Positions 17,616-26,938 of a DNA stretch of 64,000 bases are shown piece by piece. Each line of letters opens with the position of its first letter. The first letter of the stretch is position 1. A model generated the notes under the pieces. That model was not told the DNA's origin and made no database searches. It saw only the letters and a program-made list of their open reading frames with translations. The position numbers and the translations under genes are program-made. The DNA lies in the NCBI RefSeq assembly GCF_028768465.1, contig NZ_CP118225.1:3515001-3579000 (forward strand). The letters run 5' to 3'. This stretch comes from Rhodopirellula sp. P2 (GTDB lineage Bacteria > Planctomycetota > Planctomycetia > Pirellulales > Pirellulaceae).

Positions 17616-18386
17616 ATGAACACGTCCACGAATTGCACCGGTCGCTTCTTGATCGCGTCGCCGTATTTGCACGATGGCAATTTCTTTCGTTCTGTGGTGC
17701 TGATCGTTCGGCACACCGAGGAAGGCGCCTTTGGTGTGGTGATCAATCGCGTGGGACCGCAGCGGTTTGGCGACATCATCGAAATGAGTGATCCGACTTG
17801 GCAGGCGGGGGCTCAACCTGAAATCGATTTGAGCTCCACTTTGTCGAGTGAGTCCCCCGGCGATTCAGCCGACAACCCCGCCCAGTTGGATCCGCAGATT
17901 CATCCGGACCAGATTTATTTGGGGGGGCCGGTGAACGGCCCCATGTTGGCGCTGCATAACATCGCCGGCATCGGCGATCCCTGCGGTGTGGATGGAACCG
18001 AGGCGGGCGAGAACGATCCGGCTGGATCAACCACCCAACTGCATGATCATCCTGCCGAACCTTGGGGATCCATGTCGATCCAATGGGCGGATGTTCCCGC
18101 GTGGGTCACCGCCGATGAGGATCACTTGCGGTTGCTCGCCCGGCGTGACGACGCGAAGTTGCGATTCATCGTGGGTTATGCAGGTTGGGGCCCGATGCAA
18201 TTGGAAAACGAACTGGAAGAAGGCGGTTGGTTGGTCACGCCAGCCGACACGGAATCCATCTTCGCTCCTTGCGAAGAGATTTGGGAAAAGTTGGTGCATC
18301 GCTGCGGCCAGGCCATCTTGAAGGATCTGACGCCCGATGTTTCTTTTCCCAGTGAGCAGCAGGGTTTCGACCCAGGCGTGAATTGA
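17616..18386 (+). CDS. YqgE/AlgH family protein (UPF0301)
   Basis: 256 residues from ATG at 17616. The N-terminus has the family pattern GRFLIASPYLHDGNFFRSVVLIVRHTEEGAFGVVINR, and the C-terminal part has RFIVGYAGWGPMQLENELEEGGWLVTPAD. It is about 65 residues longer than E. coli YqgE because of an inserted Asp/Ser/Pro-rich segment (about 75-95) and a second loop near 130. The molecular function of the family is unresolved. The stop codon is directly followed by the ATG of the phosphatase gene. Confidence 0.88.
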   Translation: MNTSTNCTGRFLIASPYLHDGNFFRSVVLIVRHTEEGAFGVVINRVGPQRFGDIIEMSDPTWQAGAQPEIDLSSTLSSESPGDSADNPAQLDPQIHPDQIYLGGPVNGPMLALHNIAGIGDPCGVDGTEAGENDPAGSTTQLHDHPAEPWGSMSIQWADVPAWVTADEDHLRLLARRDDAKLRFIVGYAGWGPMQLENELEEGGWLVTPADTESIFAPCEEIWEKLVHRCGQAILKDLTPDVSFPSEQQGFDPGVN

Positions 18387-19100
18387 ATGGCCCGGTATGT
18401 GATCGGCGACATCCACGGATGCGCAAAAGCACTGAGGTCGATGATTCAAGAATTGGCGCCGGCGGAAAATGACGAGCTGATCTTTTTGGGCGACTACGTC
18501 GATCGCGGCCCAGACTCTCGCGACGTCGTGGAGCAGTTGCTTGACCTGCAGTCCGTTTGCAAGGTGATCCCACTGCGTGGGAATCATGAATGGATGTTGC
18601 AAAGCGTGGTGGCACGAGGGATGGACGATTCGATGTGGCTGCGCAGTGGTGGTCGGGCGACGGTGGCCAGCTACGGTGGCTCGATCCGCAAAATCCCGGA
18701 GCAGCATTTGGCTTTCTTTGAGAACTTGCTGGCGTGCTATCAAACCGAAAGCGAGATTTTCGTGCATGCGATGTACGACCCCAGTGGTGAGATCGCAACG
18801 CAGGACGATGAGTTGACCTACTGGACTCATTTGCCGTCCAGCCTGCCGGCACCGCATCACAGCGGGAAGCGTGTTTTTGTGGGGCACACTCCCCAGCCCG
18901 ATGGTGAGGTGCTTCGTCAAAGCCATCTGGTTTGCATGGACACGTATTGTTTTGGCGGCGGCTATTTGTCCGCGATGGATCTGGAAACGGAAACGGTGCT
19001 TCAAGTGGATCGCCATGGCCACGTGCGGCGTGTCCCGGTGGAGCGATTCGCGATGTTGCTGAAGGGCTGTGTTCACTGGTTTCAGTCCCGGAATTCGTGA
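18387..19100 (+). CDS. PPP-family serine/threonine protein phosphatase (PrpA-like)
   Basis: 237 residues. The dinuclear-metal phosphoesterase motifs are all present in order: GDIHG (residues 7-11), GDYVDRGPDS, GNHEWM, then FVHAMYD and FVGHTPQPDG supplying C-terminal histidines. This is the compact bacterial PPP type (lambda phosphatase, PrpA/B, ApaH relatives); Ser/Thr or bis-nucleoside tetraphosphate substrates cannot be told apart. It starts immediately after the yqgE stop with no gap, so the pair is translationally coupled. Confidence 0.88.
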   Translation: MARYVIGDIHGCAKALRSMIQELAPAENDELIFLGDYVDRGPDSRDVVEQLLDLQSVCKVIPLRGNHEWMLQSVVARGMDDSMWLRSGGRATVASYGGSIRKIPEQHLAFFENLLACYQTESEIFVHAMYDPSGEIATQDDELTYWTHLPSSLPAPHHSGKRVFVGHTPQPDGEVLRQSHLVCMDTYCFGGGYLSAMDLETETVLQVDRHGHVRRVPVERFAMLLKGCVHWFQSRNS

Positions 19101-19280
19101 ACCTCAGCGTAATTTTCTCCCCTTGGTATACTGTTCGATGAGTTCATGCCGTTTCAGTACGGGGTGTTTGGGAGCACGGTTGGTGGCGTGAACAGGCTGT
19201 CGGTTGGTTGTCTTTCGCCGGTGCAGCTTGCTGCTCTGGTTTTTGTTGTTGTGTCCTTGGATTGGTGAGCCCCACGCGTT

Positions 19281-21374
19281 TTGAATGCTTCGAACGAACT
19301 GACGTTTCCAACCCAGCGACGACAGCACGGGTTTTACCGGGTTTCAGCCGTCTCGCCAAAAGTTTTGGTGGCCGATCCCGCAGCAAACGCGGCCGAAACA
19401 ATTGCCTGCATCGATGCGACCGAACGAGAATCGGGCTCGGATCTGATTCTGTTTCCGGAACTCGGGCTGTCGGCTTACACCTGCGGCGATCTGTTCGCGA
19501 CCCACACCTTGCTGGACGCAAGCCTGGACGCACTGGAATCCATCGTGACTCACAGCCGCGCTTGCTGGGCCACGGTGATCGTTGGGTTGCCACTTCGAGT
19601 GGGCACCAGTGTGATGAACGTTTCCGCGGTGGTCCGAGGGGGCCAGCTCCACGGTTTGGTTCCCAAGACGTTTCTGCCGAACTATCGCGAATTTTATGAG
19701 GCTCGGCACTTCCGTGCCGCCTCTCAAGCGGATCCGCCCACCGTCCGGATCGGTTCCAGCGACGTTCCCTTTGGCACGGATCTGCTGTTTCGAGATGGCG
19801 CGGCGACCCTCGCCGTTGAGATCTGTGAAGACCTTTGGGTGCCGGTTCCGCCGAGCAGTCACGCGGCGTTGGCGGGTGCCAATGTGGTGGTGAATTTGTC
19901 GGCCAGCAATGAGCTGATTGGCAAAGCCCAGTGGCGACGCGATTTGGTGGTCAGTCAATCCGGGCGTTTGATGGCAGCGTACGCGTATGCATCGGCGGGA
20001 GGTGGGGAATCGACCAGCGATTTGGTTTTCGGCGGCCACTGTTTGATCGCCGAGAATGGGGCGTTGATAGGGGAGTCTCGCAGGATCGGTGACACCGATG
20101 ACGAAGACTTGCCTGTGCAAACAGCAGTGACACGCGATGTGGATCTGCAGCGGCTTGACCATGACCGCCGCGTGGTTGGTTCGTTCGATGACTTTCAGGC
20201 CTCGTTGCCTCGGCCCTATCGAACGATCGATTTAGGGGGCCGTGAATCGGAGCAAACCGAAGCGGCGGCGGAGCGGTTGGGGACTGGTTCAGCAACCATT
20301 GGTGGTGCTGGCACGGAGCGGTTGTTGCGCCGCGTGGACCCGCATCCGTTCGTTCCGGATGAGGTGTCCCAACGCGAGGAACGTTGTGCCGAGATTCTGG
20401 CAATCCAAACGGCGGGATTGGTCAAACGGTTGCAGCAGTTGCCCGCTGATTTGCCGCTGACAATTGGCATTTCGGGCGGGTTGGATAGCACCTTGGCGCT
20501 GTTGGTGGCGGTCTCGGCAGTCGACCAATTGAAGCGGGACCGCAAGCTCATCGATGCGATCATCATGCCCGGTTTTGGGACCACGCAGCACACCAACGAC
20601 AGTGCGAATCAGCTTGTCCAGGGATTGGGAGTGGCGTCCGAAAGCATCGATATCCGGCCGCTCGCATTGCGAACGTTTTTGGACATCGGGCATTCGCCGT
20701 TGGGGCTGGCCATTGATTCCTCCACCCAGGTGGACGCGCTGCAGCAGCGGCTTCAAAAGGTGGATGCCAGCGGCGGCGATTTGCGATTCGAAAATGTGCA
20801 GGCTCGGATCCGCACAATGCTGTTGATGAGTCGCGGGTTTGTGCTCGGTACCGGCGACTTGTCCGAGCAAGCGTTGGGGTGGAGCACTTACAATGGCGAT
20901 CACATGTCAATGTACAACGTCAATGCATCCGTGCCCAAGACGTTGGTTCGCTACCTGGTGCAATACGCCGCCGATCACCGCTATCGCGAGTCGCTGCATG
21001 AGACGTTGCACCGGATCGCTGACACACCGATTTCACCGGAGCTGTTGCCACCCACCGAAGACGGCGAGATTCGCCAGAACACAGAGGCCGCGATCGGCCC
21101 CTATGAACTGCATGATTTCTTTCTCTATCACTTTGTGCGAGGTGGTTGCGATGTCGCGAAAATGTGTTTCTTGGCGAAGCAAGCCAAGTTCCGCGAGCCG
21201 CATTCGGAGGACGTGATCGAAGCGACTGCCAAGACATTTGTGCGGCGATTCTTTCAGAATCAGTTCAAACGCAATTGTGTTCCAGATGGTCCCAAGATTG
21301 GTTCGGTCAGTTTGTCGCCGCGTGGCGATTGGCGGATGCCAGCGGATGCCTCCAGTGCCGCCTTTCGGGATTGA
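19281..21374 (+). CDS. nadE: Glutamine-dependent NAD+ synthetase
   Basis: 697-residue two-domain enzyme making NAD from deamido-NAD with glutamine. The N-terminal nitrilase-type glutaminase shows Glu in LFPELGLSAY, Lys in PKTFLPNYREFYE and Cys in VEICEDLWVP. The C-terminal synthetase has the PP-loop ISGGLDSTLAL near residue 393 and the GTGDLSEQALGWSTYNGDHMSMYNVN substrate region. The start codon is TTG at 19281; conservation begins about 15 residues later, so the exact start is uncertain. Confidence 0.93.
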   Translation: MNASNELTFPTQRRQHGFYRVSAVSPKVLVADPAANAAETIACIDATERESGSDLILFPELGLSAYTCGDLFATHTLLDASLDALESIVTHSRACWATVIVGLPLRVGTSVMNVSAVVRGGQLHGLVPKTFLPNYREFYEARHFRAASQADPPTVRIGSSDVPFGTDLLFRDGAATLAVEICEDLWVPVPPSSHAALAGANVVVNLSASNELIGKAQWRRDLVVSQSGRLMAAYAYASAGGGESTSDLVFGGHCLIAENGALIGESRRIGDTDDEDLPVQTAVTRDVDLQRLDHDRRVVGSFDDFQASLPRPYRTIDLGGRESEQTEAAAERLGTGSATIGGAGTERLLRRVDPHPFVPDEVSQREERCAEILAIQTAGLVKRLQQLPADLPLTIGISGGLDSTLALLVAVSAVDQLKRDRKLIDAIIMPGFGTTQHTNDSANQLVQGLGVASESIDIRPLALRTFLDIGHSPLGLAIDSSTQVDALQQRLQKVDASGGDLRFENVQARIRTMLLMSRGFVLGTGDLSEQALGWSTYNGDHMSMYNVNASVPKTLVRYLVQYAADHRYRESLHETLHRIADTPISPELLPPTEDGEIRQNTEAAIGPYELHDFFLYHFVRGGCDVAKMCFLAKQAKFREPHSEDVIEATAKTFVRRFFQNQFKRNCVPDGPKIGSVSLSPRGDWRMPADASSAAFRD

Positions 21375-21484
21375 GTCCCGGCCCACCCATTCGCTTTGGC
21401 GCGGTGGCGTGCACAATAGGCATTCGCGGTTTGTTTTGGATGCCGCCTTTCTGACGAGTGCTTTGTTCCCTGGGACCCTGATTG

Positions 21485-21829
21485 ATGTCAAACGATTCCA
21501 CCCTTCCCATCGAAATCACGGTGGCCGATTTGGACGCGATGCGTGCTCGCGGCGACAACTTTGTGTTGCTGGATGTCCGTGAAGCGAGCGAGTATGAAAC
21601 CGCTCGCATCGAGGGTTCCAAGCTGTTGCCGATGAGCGAAATCCAGCAGCGATTGTCTGAATTGGACGAGCATCAGCAGGACCACATCGTGGTGCAGTGT
21701 CATCACGGTGGTCGAAGCATGCAGGTGACCGAGTTCTTGCGTTCCAAGGGGTTCGGCAAGGTGCAGAACTTGGCGGGCGGAATTGACCAGTGGTCGTTGC
21801 AGATCGACTCTTCCGTTCCCCGGTATTGA
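21485..21829 (+). CDS. Single-domain rhodanese-like sulfurtransferase
   Basis: 114 residues from ATG at 21485. This is a rhodanese fold with LLDVREASEYETARI in the N-half and the active-site loop VQCHHGGRSMQ, where Cys is the persulfide-carrying residue. LAGGIDQW is the usual C-terminal signature. It resembles the rhodanese tail of MoeB-type proteins and stand-alone GlpE/YgaP modules. It follows nadE by about 110 bp; no functional link is apparent. Confidence 0.88.
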   Translation: MSNDSTLPIEITVADLDAMRARGDNFVLLDVREASEYETARIEGSKLLPMSEIQQRLSELDEHQQDHIVVQCHHGGRSMQVTEFLRSKGFGKVQNLAGGIDQWSLQIDSSVPRY

Positions 21830-21985
21830 GCTGGTGGTTTCGGGGCGGGTGGGAGGCTTTGACGTCTTGGCAAGATGCGCAGCCTGAGGGGGCTTTGCAT
21901 GTCGTTCGGATTGTTTTGGTCCTGACGATCATGCTTCGTCGATAAGCGATGTCAGTCATCCAAAATTCGACGGAGAAAGAAGCTG

Positions 21986-23077
21986 ATGTCTTGGACCCTT
22001 TCAAAGAATCGACCCGTGTCTGATTTGTGCCTTGCACCCCATTCCCAGCAGGGGCGATGGAGTGTCGTCATCCGTGTCGTGGCAGCGTGGGCCATGATCG
22101 CTGGTATCGTTTGCGTCGGTTTGAATCACGCGTCGGCCCAGTCCTGTGGATGCGGTGAACCCGCCTGCGGAATGGAACCCGCCTGTGGCTGCGAAGCCCC
22201 GTTGGCGTTTCCCGCTCTTCGGGCTCAGATGGGCGTGTCCTGCGGTTGCGAAACCCAGTGTTCGTCTGCTGTGGAGCCGGTGTGTGGCGCGGAACCGGTG
22301 TGCGGTGTCGAGCCCTTCTTCGCCAGCGAACCGAGCTGCGGCTCGGGTGTGACCTGCGGATGCGAGACCGCTGGGTGTTCGAGTTGTCGAAAAGCCGACA
22401 GCGGAGGATTCCTGGGGCGTCACCAAGTCCAAAAGTGCAACCCGATCTATCAAACGTTGGATCTCGCGGCGTGCAGCGTGGAACGAGTTTTGGAGGTCGG
22501 GGCGAATCTGGTGTGCGGTCCTCATCGCCATCGTGGTTGTGAATCAGGATGCCAAACGTGCAGTCACTGTGAATCTTCCATGGGAGGAATCGGGGCTCAC
22601 GAAATGCATTCCTATGGGCACCACACCGTGATCGAAGCACCCGTGGTGATCGATTCACATTCGCGGCCCTACGCCTCGAATTCGACGGTGACGGAGGTGA
22701 CGCCATACGTGCAGCACCAACCCAGCGTGCAAGCGATTCCAACGCCCGCACCGCAACTGCAACGCACCCCTCTGACAGATGGGCCGAAAACAACCATCCG
22801 TAAGTCAGCCAATGGTTTGCCAGCGATTCCGAAGCCTGTGCCAACGCAGTCGTCGCCCACTCGCGGGTCCAAGGAACGCGCCGGATCGCTGTTTGATGAG
22901 ATGCGGAATCCATTTGAGGACGATTCGGCCCGCGTCAGCCGGCGTCGTGTCAACGTTCGGCAGACTTCCTTCGAAGGTGGCGAGCCTGAATCGGTGCGTC
23001 GGATTTCCCGTCCGATCCGCAAAGCAGCAACGCAGCCATCGGAAGCCGATGACTTTGCTGATTACTTCCGGAAATAG
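21986..23077 (+). CDS. Cysteine-rich exported protein, unknown function
   Basis: 363 residues. One hydrophobic segment (VIRVVAAWAMIAGIVCVGLNHASAQ) near residue 30-55 looks like an internal signal peptide ending in ASA-Q. The next 100 residues are packed with Cys in irregular repeats of a xEPxCGxE type (ACGMEP, VCGAEP, VCGVEP, TCGCE) and CxxC pairs. A His/Gly segment with more Cys follows. The C-terminal half is proline-rich, then basic and probably disordered. I do not recognise a family. The regular Cys spacing suggests a disulfide-rich or metal-binding surface protein. Confidence 0.7.
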   Translation: MSWTLSKNRPVSDLCLAPHSQQGRWSVVIRVVAAWAMIAGIVCVGLNHASAQSCGCGEPACGMEPACGCEAPLAFPALRAQMGVSCGCETQCSSAVEPVCGAEPVCGVEPFFASEPSCGSGVTCGCETAGCSSCRKADSGGFLGRHQVQKCNPIYQTLDLAACSVERVLEVGANLVCGPHRHRGCESGCQTCSHCESSMGGIGAHEMHSYGHHTVIEAPVVIDSHSRPYASNSTVTEVTPYVQHQPSVQAIPTPAPQLQRTPLTDGPKTTIRKSANGLPAIPKPVPTQSSPTRGSKERAGSLFDEMRNPFEDDSARVSRRRVNVRQTSFEGGEPESVRRISRPIRKAATQPSEADDFADYFRK

Positions 23078-23323
23078 CCCGCAGCCTGCCGGGGTGGCTC
23101 GAAAACCAAGATCGGCAATCCCGGTTGACTGACGGGCAGCTTCTCAAGCTGACAGCGTCTCGGACTGCGAATTGCGAGGCGACGAATTCGTTGACATGAT
23201 TTGGATGGTCTACAATGGTGACGAGCGACCAGCTCGTCGCCAATTTTTGGGGGCGGATTCGCAGGCGAGGTTTCCTCGTTGCAAGTTCGCTTCCGATCAT
23301 CGTCCCCCTTGGATTTGTTTGTT

Positions 23324-24433
23324 GTGGCAAGACGCACCGTTTCAATCTTCTTAGCCGTGCTGGTTGCTTGGGCCGTGCTATTTGTTTGGGGAGGTACCGT
23401 CGGTTCGCTCGCGTTCGCGGATGTCATTACCTTTGAAGATGGGGCGGACGAGTCGACCAAGGTCGAGCGAACGATTGACGCTGAAATTTTGGTGGAGGCT
23501 GCTGACGGTGGGGTTCTGGCTCGCTGCGATGCCGGTCGGTTGTGGACGATCCAACCGGATAAGATTGTCAAGCGAACCGAGCAACCCGCTGGTCCACCTG
23601 TCAATCAGGAAGCCATGGCCCGGCGGATGCTGAAGGAATTGCCCGCGGGGTTTCAGGTTTACCGAACGGTGAACTACTTGATTCTTCATCAGGGCAACGA
23701 AGCCTACGCCCGAGATTGCGGCGTTCTGTTTGAGCAACTGCACCGAGGCTTCTTCACTTACTGGAAAAACCAGCACGTTGATCTGGAAGAGCCTCGGTAT
23801 CCCCTGGTGGCTTTGGTGTTGGCCAACCACGACGAATTTCTGAAGTACGCCGGTCAGGAAATTGGTGACACGGCGAAAAGCGTCATCGGTTACTACCACT
23901 TGGAAAGCAACCGGATGACAACGTTTCGGGTGCCCAATCTTGAACGCAACATCGCGACCATCATTCATGAGGCGACTCATCAGTTGGCTTACAACTGTGG
24001 TCTGCAAACTCGGTTCGCCGACAATCCGATGTGGGTCAGCGAAGGGATGGCGATGTTCTTCGAGTCGCCCGACTTCAGCAACCCTCGGGGATGGCGAGGG
24101 ATTGGCCGAGTCAACGTGGTCAACTTGGGGCGCTTTCGACGCTACCTCCCGTTGCGACCCGAGGATTCCCTGGTGACGCTGTTGTCCGACGATTCGCGTT
24201 TCCGTTCCGCGTCGACTGCGGAAGACGCCTATGGAGAGTCGTGGGCGCTGACCTATTTTCTGTTGAAGACGCAGCGCAAAGAGTTTGTGGCTTACCTGCA
24301 AAAGCTCAGCGAGTGCAAGCCGCTCGACGAACGTACGCCACGGGAACGAATCGAGGACTTTGAGAGTTCCATGGGCATGGGGTTGGACGAACTCGATCGC
24401 AAATTCCTGACTTACATGCGGCGTGTTCGTTAA
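23324..24433 (+). CDS. DUF1570-type zinc metallopeptidase, exported
   Basis: 369 residues from GTG at 23324, which opens directly onto a signal peptide (RTVSIFLAVLVAWAVLFVWGG...AFA); a longer frame begins at 23279. The catalytic zinc motif HEATH lies in TIIHEATHQLAYNCG, with a downstream SEGMAMFFE supplying the third ligand as in gluzincins. DUF1570 proteins are numerous in planctomycetes; substrates are unknown. The stop codon TAA lies inside the left arm of a repeat element (24429-24634). Confidence 0.82.
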   Translation: MARRTVSIFLAVLVAWAVLFVWGGTVGSLAFADVITFEDGADESTKVERTIDAEILVEAADGGVLARCDAGRLWTIQPDKIVKRTEQPAGPPVNQEAMARRMLKELPAGFQVYRTVNYLILHQGNEAYARDCGVLFEQLHRGFFTYWKNQHVDLEEPRYPLVALVLANHDEFLKYAGQEIGDTAKSVIGYYHLESNRMTTFRVPNLERNIATIIHEATHQLAYNCGLQTRFADNPMWVSEGMAMFFESPDFSNPRGWRGIGRVNVVNLGRFRRYLPLRPEDSLVTLLSDDSRFRSASTAEDAYGESWALTYFLLKTQRKEFVAYLQKLSECKPLDERTPRERIEDFESSMGMGLDELDRKFLTYMRRVR

Positions 24434-24634
24434 GCAGGCAGGCAGAAGTTTTCGGGGGCGTGGGCCTTCTGTCATCGCGGCACCGGGCGGCTTGCGCCGC
24501 GCCGCTAAGCAGGTACGCAAAAATGATTGGGTCTAAATTAGTGAGCCGTTTGGGCGTTCGCCCCGGTTGCGCGTGAAAACCGTGGCTAACGCCAACGGCT
24601 CACATACCCGATGACACCTGCCTACCTGCTTAAC
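24429..24634. repeat. Composite palindromic repeat element
   Basis: The outer 17-bp arms GTTAAGCAGGCAGGCAG (24429-24445) and CTGCCTACCTGCTTAAC (24618-24634) are inverted with one mismatch. A partial third copy of the arm lies near 24504. Inside are half of repeat family A (24480-24508) and a separate hairpin from GTGAGCCGTT (24541) to AACGGCTCAC (24603). No coding potential was seen. The left arm provides the stop codon of the DUF1570 gene. Confidence 0.7.
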
Positions 24635-24666
24635 AGAGGAGGTTCTTCCCGGACGGTTCCTTTTCC

Positions 24667-25905
24667 TTAGAAATCGCCGTTGATGGTCTCGCGAGACGCA
24701 CGTGTGCCCAGTGCTCCCCACAATCCGTAAGGGCTTTCTGATCCCGCCGGCGTGACGCTGTTGGTTTGCCCTGAAAGGGCTTTGCAGTACACGCAAGCGA
24801 CACGTGAGTTGCCCGCCTCGATCGAGTCCGTGATGAACTTGACCGCACCATCGGACATCGCAACATGCACCCCGCCGACGTGATAGCTGCTCGGCGGAGC
24901 AATGCCATAGGTATCGGAGTGGCCCACCAGGCAGAGTTCTGAATTGGGGCCCAAGATGGTGTTGAATTGAGATTGAAGCGTGTGAAAGTCGGCCCATCGC
25001 AATCCACGCTGGGAGATGGGGGCATAGACGTTTGCGGCGTCGGTCCAGAAATTGGGGCGCTCAGGATCAACGAATCCAAGGTCGAAGCATCGTTTGGGAT
25101 TGTTCGCAATTTGAAAGAACCCGCCTTTCGCGTTGGTGAACCCAATCGTTCGGTTGTCTCGGTCGCCGAGCCCCGTCGCGATTTCGCCAACCGCAATTGT
25201 GTTGCTCAGTCCATCGGTGAAATCGCGAAACCGCATTGCCTTGCGAGGCACGAAGGCGCCGCGAAGTCCACAGCGGGCTCGTTGCATCGCCAGCGATTCG
25301 TTGTGCTCCCAGCGGTTCGCACTGGAGTTCCAAACGGTCACACCATGTTCGGCTTCGTAAAATCCATCCCCCGAGCAAGCCGCGTAGTTGGTGCGGCCGA
25401 GTCCAGGCAGTCCGTAACCAGGGTCACTTGGGCAGCGGAAGGTAGGGATCTCAGTCGCCCATGGCGGGTACTGGATCGTCCAAGGTCGCGGGCCAAAGGG
25501 AGGCCAGATGTCGCCATCCGCTTCGTGCAAGGGGTTGCTGACCATGGACCAAATGGATTGCTGTTCCACAAAAGGCAGCAGGCCGACCAAGAAGGTCAGT
25601 TCCATGCGTGTGAAGCCTGATCCATCATTGGCGCTGCCGCGGGCCGCGGTGTTGTCGTTTTCATCCGTGGGACCGACACCATGGATGGGCAACTGGCTGA
25701 ACGCGGCGTGGTAGTTGTGCAGCCCCAACCCAATCTGTTTCATGTTGTTGCCACAACTCATTCGCCGCGCCGCTTCACGAGCGGATTGGACGGCTGGCAA
25801 TAGCAGGGCGACCAAGATGCCAATGATGGCGATCACCACCAGCAACTCCACCAGGGTGAACGCGTGCGGCTGGTGTGGGCTGCGAAGCGAACGAATGAGA
25901 CGCAT
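24667..25905 (-). CDS. DUF1559 protein with type IV pilin-like N-terminus
   Basis: 412 residues from ATG at 25905; the open frame upstream to 26115 has no conserved content. A short basic leader is followed by FTLVELLVVIAIIGILVALLLPAVQSAREAARR, the prepilin methylation/cleavage motif and hydrophobic helix of type II secretion pseudopilins. The rest is the DUF1559 domain with CPSDP, a DGLSNTIAVGE segment and the C-terminal HVGGVHVAMSDGAVKFI. The family is massively expanded in planctomycetes, probably extracytoplasmic, with no known activity. Confidence 0.9.
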   Translation of the reverse strand: MRLIRSLRSPHQPHAFTLVELLVVIAIIGILVALLLPAVQSAREAARRMSCGNNMKQIGLGLHNYHAAFSQLPIHGVGPTDENDNTAARGSANDGSGFTRMELTFLVGLLPFVEQQSIWSMVSNPLHEADGDIWPPFGPRPWTIQYPPWATEIPTFRCPSDPGYGLPGLGRTNYAACSGDGFYEAEHGVTVWNSSANRWEHNESLAMQRARCGLRGAFVPRKAMRFRDFTDGLSNTIAVGEIATGLGDRDNRTIGFTNAKGGFFQIANNPKRCFDLGFVDPERPNFWTDAANVYAPISQRGLRWADFHTLQSQFNTILGPNSELCLVGHSDTYGIAPPSSYHVGGVHVAMSDGAVKFITDSIEAGNSRVACVYCKALSGQTNSVTPAGSESPYGLWGALGTRASRETINGDF

Positions 25906-26098
25906 GACGAATCCACCGTGAGACGTGGGATGTGATGTCAATGCTTCCGTGCAAATGCCGAACTCGTTGTACGCCTTACCCATGTTGGGGGCAAGTAAAA
26001 ATTTGCAACCGACGGGTGGATCCGCAGCGAAGCACCGGTGCCTGAGCCGGTCGCGGCGGTTCACGGCTCGACTCGGGGCGCGTTTTTTCAGGGTCCAT

Positions 26099-26158
26099 CT
26101 GGTTCTCGGGACCAATCTGGTTTCTCAGGGGCAATCTGGTTTCTCAGGGGCAATCTGG
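26099..26158. repeat. Short tandem repeat, 19-bp period
   Basis: Three head-to-tail units beginning CTGG: the first is a diverged CTGGTTCTCGGGACCAAT, followed by two identical CTGGTTTCTCAGGGGCAAT units and a partial fourth. It lies upstream of the Dabb gene in non-coding DNA. Confidence 0.8.
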
Positions 26159-26255
26159 CTCGGGTTGTCGTCGTTTGGATGGTCATCTAGCTGACCGACC
26201 TCGAAGACGCGACAATGGGGTTTTCGCCCGTTACCGCCTCCACCGAGAGATTGTC

Positions 26256-26651
26256 ATGCGTTTGTTGTCAGGTTTAGGACTTTGTTTGGCTGTCGCCGCG
26301 ATCATGCAGTTGTCAGCCACGGGAGCTGAAAAGGAAGCGCCCAAGAAACTGCTGCGGCATGTCGTGATGTTTGGATTCAAAGAAACCAGCTCGGCAGCGG
26401 AGGTGCAGGTTGTCGTGGACGCCTTCCGAAACTTGCCAAACGAAATTCCCGAGATCTCGGGCTTCGAGTTCGGGACGAACAACTCGCCCGAAGGACTCAA
26501 CGATGGCCTGACGCATTGCTTCCTGGTGACTTTCGAAAGCGAAGCCGACCGCGAAGCCTATCTGCCTCACCCAGCCCACAAGGCATTTGTGGAAGTCCTC
26601 AAGCCACACCTCGAAAAAGTGGTCGTGATCGACTACTGGGCCGATAAGTAG
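26256..26651 (+). CDS. Exported Dabb (stress-responsive A/B barrel) protein
   Basis: 131 residues from ATG at 26256, giving a signal peptide (MRLLSGLGLCLAVAAIMQLSATGA). The mature part is a ferredoxin-like Dabb domain: LLRHVVMFGFKE at its start, an FGTNNSPEGLNDGLTHCFLVTFES centre and YLPHPAHKAFVEVLKPHLEKVVVIDY at its end. Dabb proteins form dimeric alpha/beta barrels of varied or unknown activity. A tandem repeat lies upstream and a terminator-like hairpin downstream. Confidence 0.85.
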   Translation: MRLLSGLGLCLAVAAIMQLSATGAEKEAPKKLLRHVVMFGFKETSSAAEVQVVVDAFRNLPNEIPEISGFEFGTNNSPEGLNDGLTHCFLVTFESEADREAYLPHPAHKAFVEVLKPHLEKVVVIDYWADK

Positions 26652-26768
26652 TCCGGGTGATGGCGCTCCGGATTGGTCACTTCTGACTGGTCAAGGAGCG
26701 GCCGCCGGGTCAAAACGGCGGGACGGAAGCTTCCCTCAGGCCATCCAGCTCGGCTGGGTCCTTGTTCA

Positions 26769-26814
26769 CAAAAAGCCCGGCATTTGCGGTCTCAAACCGC
26801 GGCTGGGTTTTTTC
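26769..26814 (+). terminator. Probable intrinsic terminator after the Dabb gene
   Basis: A stem formed by AAGCCCGGC and GGCTGGGTT, containing an inner GCGGT/ACCGC hairpin, is followed by a run of T residues. It lies about 120 bp after the stop. Confidence 0.6.
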
Positions 26815-26938
26815 GTCGACGCTGAGAAAGCGGCGGCAGCAGCGGAACGCTTGACCTAATTTGCTTCCGTGGCTATTCTCCGTCATCAATCCGGCTGAAA
26901 GTGGCCGGGGTCATCATAAGGAAATTTAATACAGCAGG

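Noticed and set aside
18027..19076. Open frame of 349 codons opposite yqgE and the phosphatase gene
   Set aside because: It spans two genes with clear motifs and has no conserved content itself.
23378..24520. Open frame of 380 codons on the minus strand opposite the DUF1570 gene
   Set aside because: It is the shadow of a gene with a clear HEATH zinc site and signal peptide.
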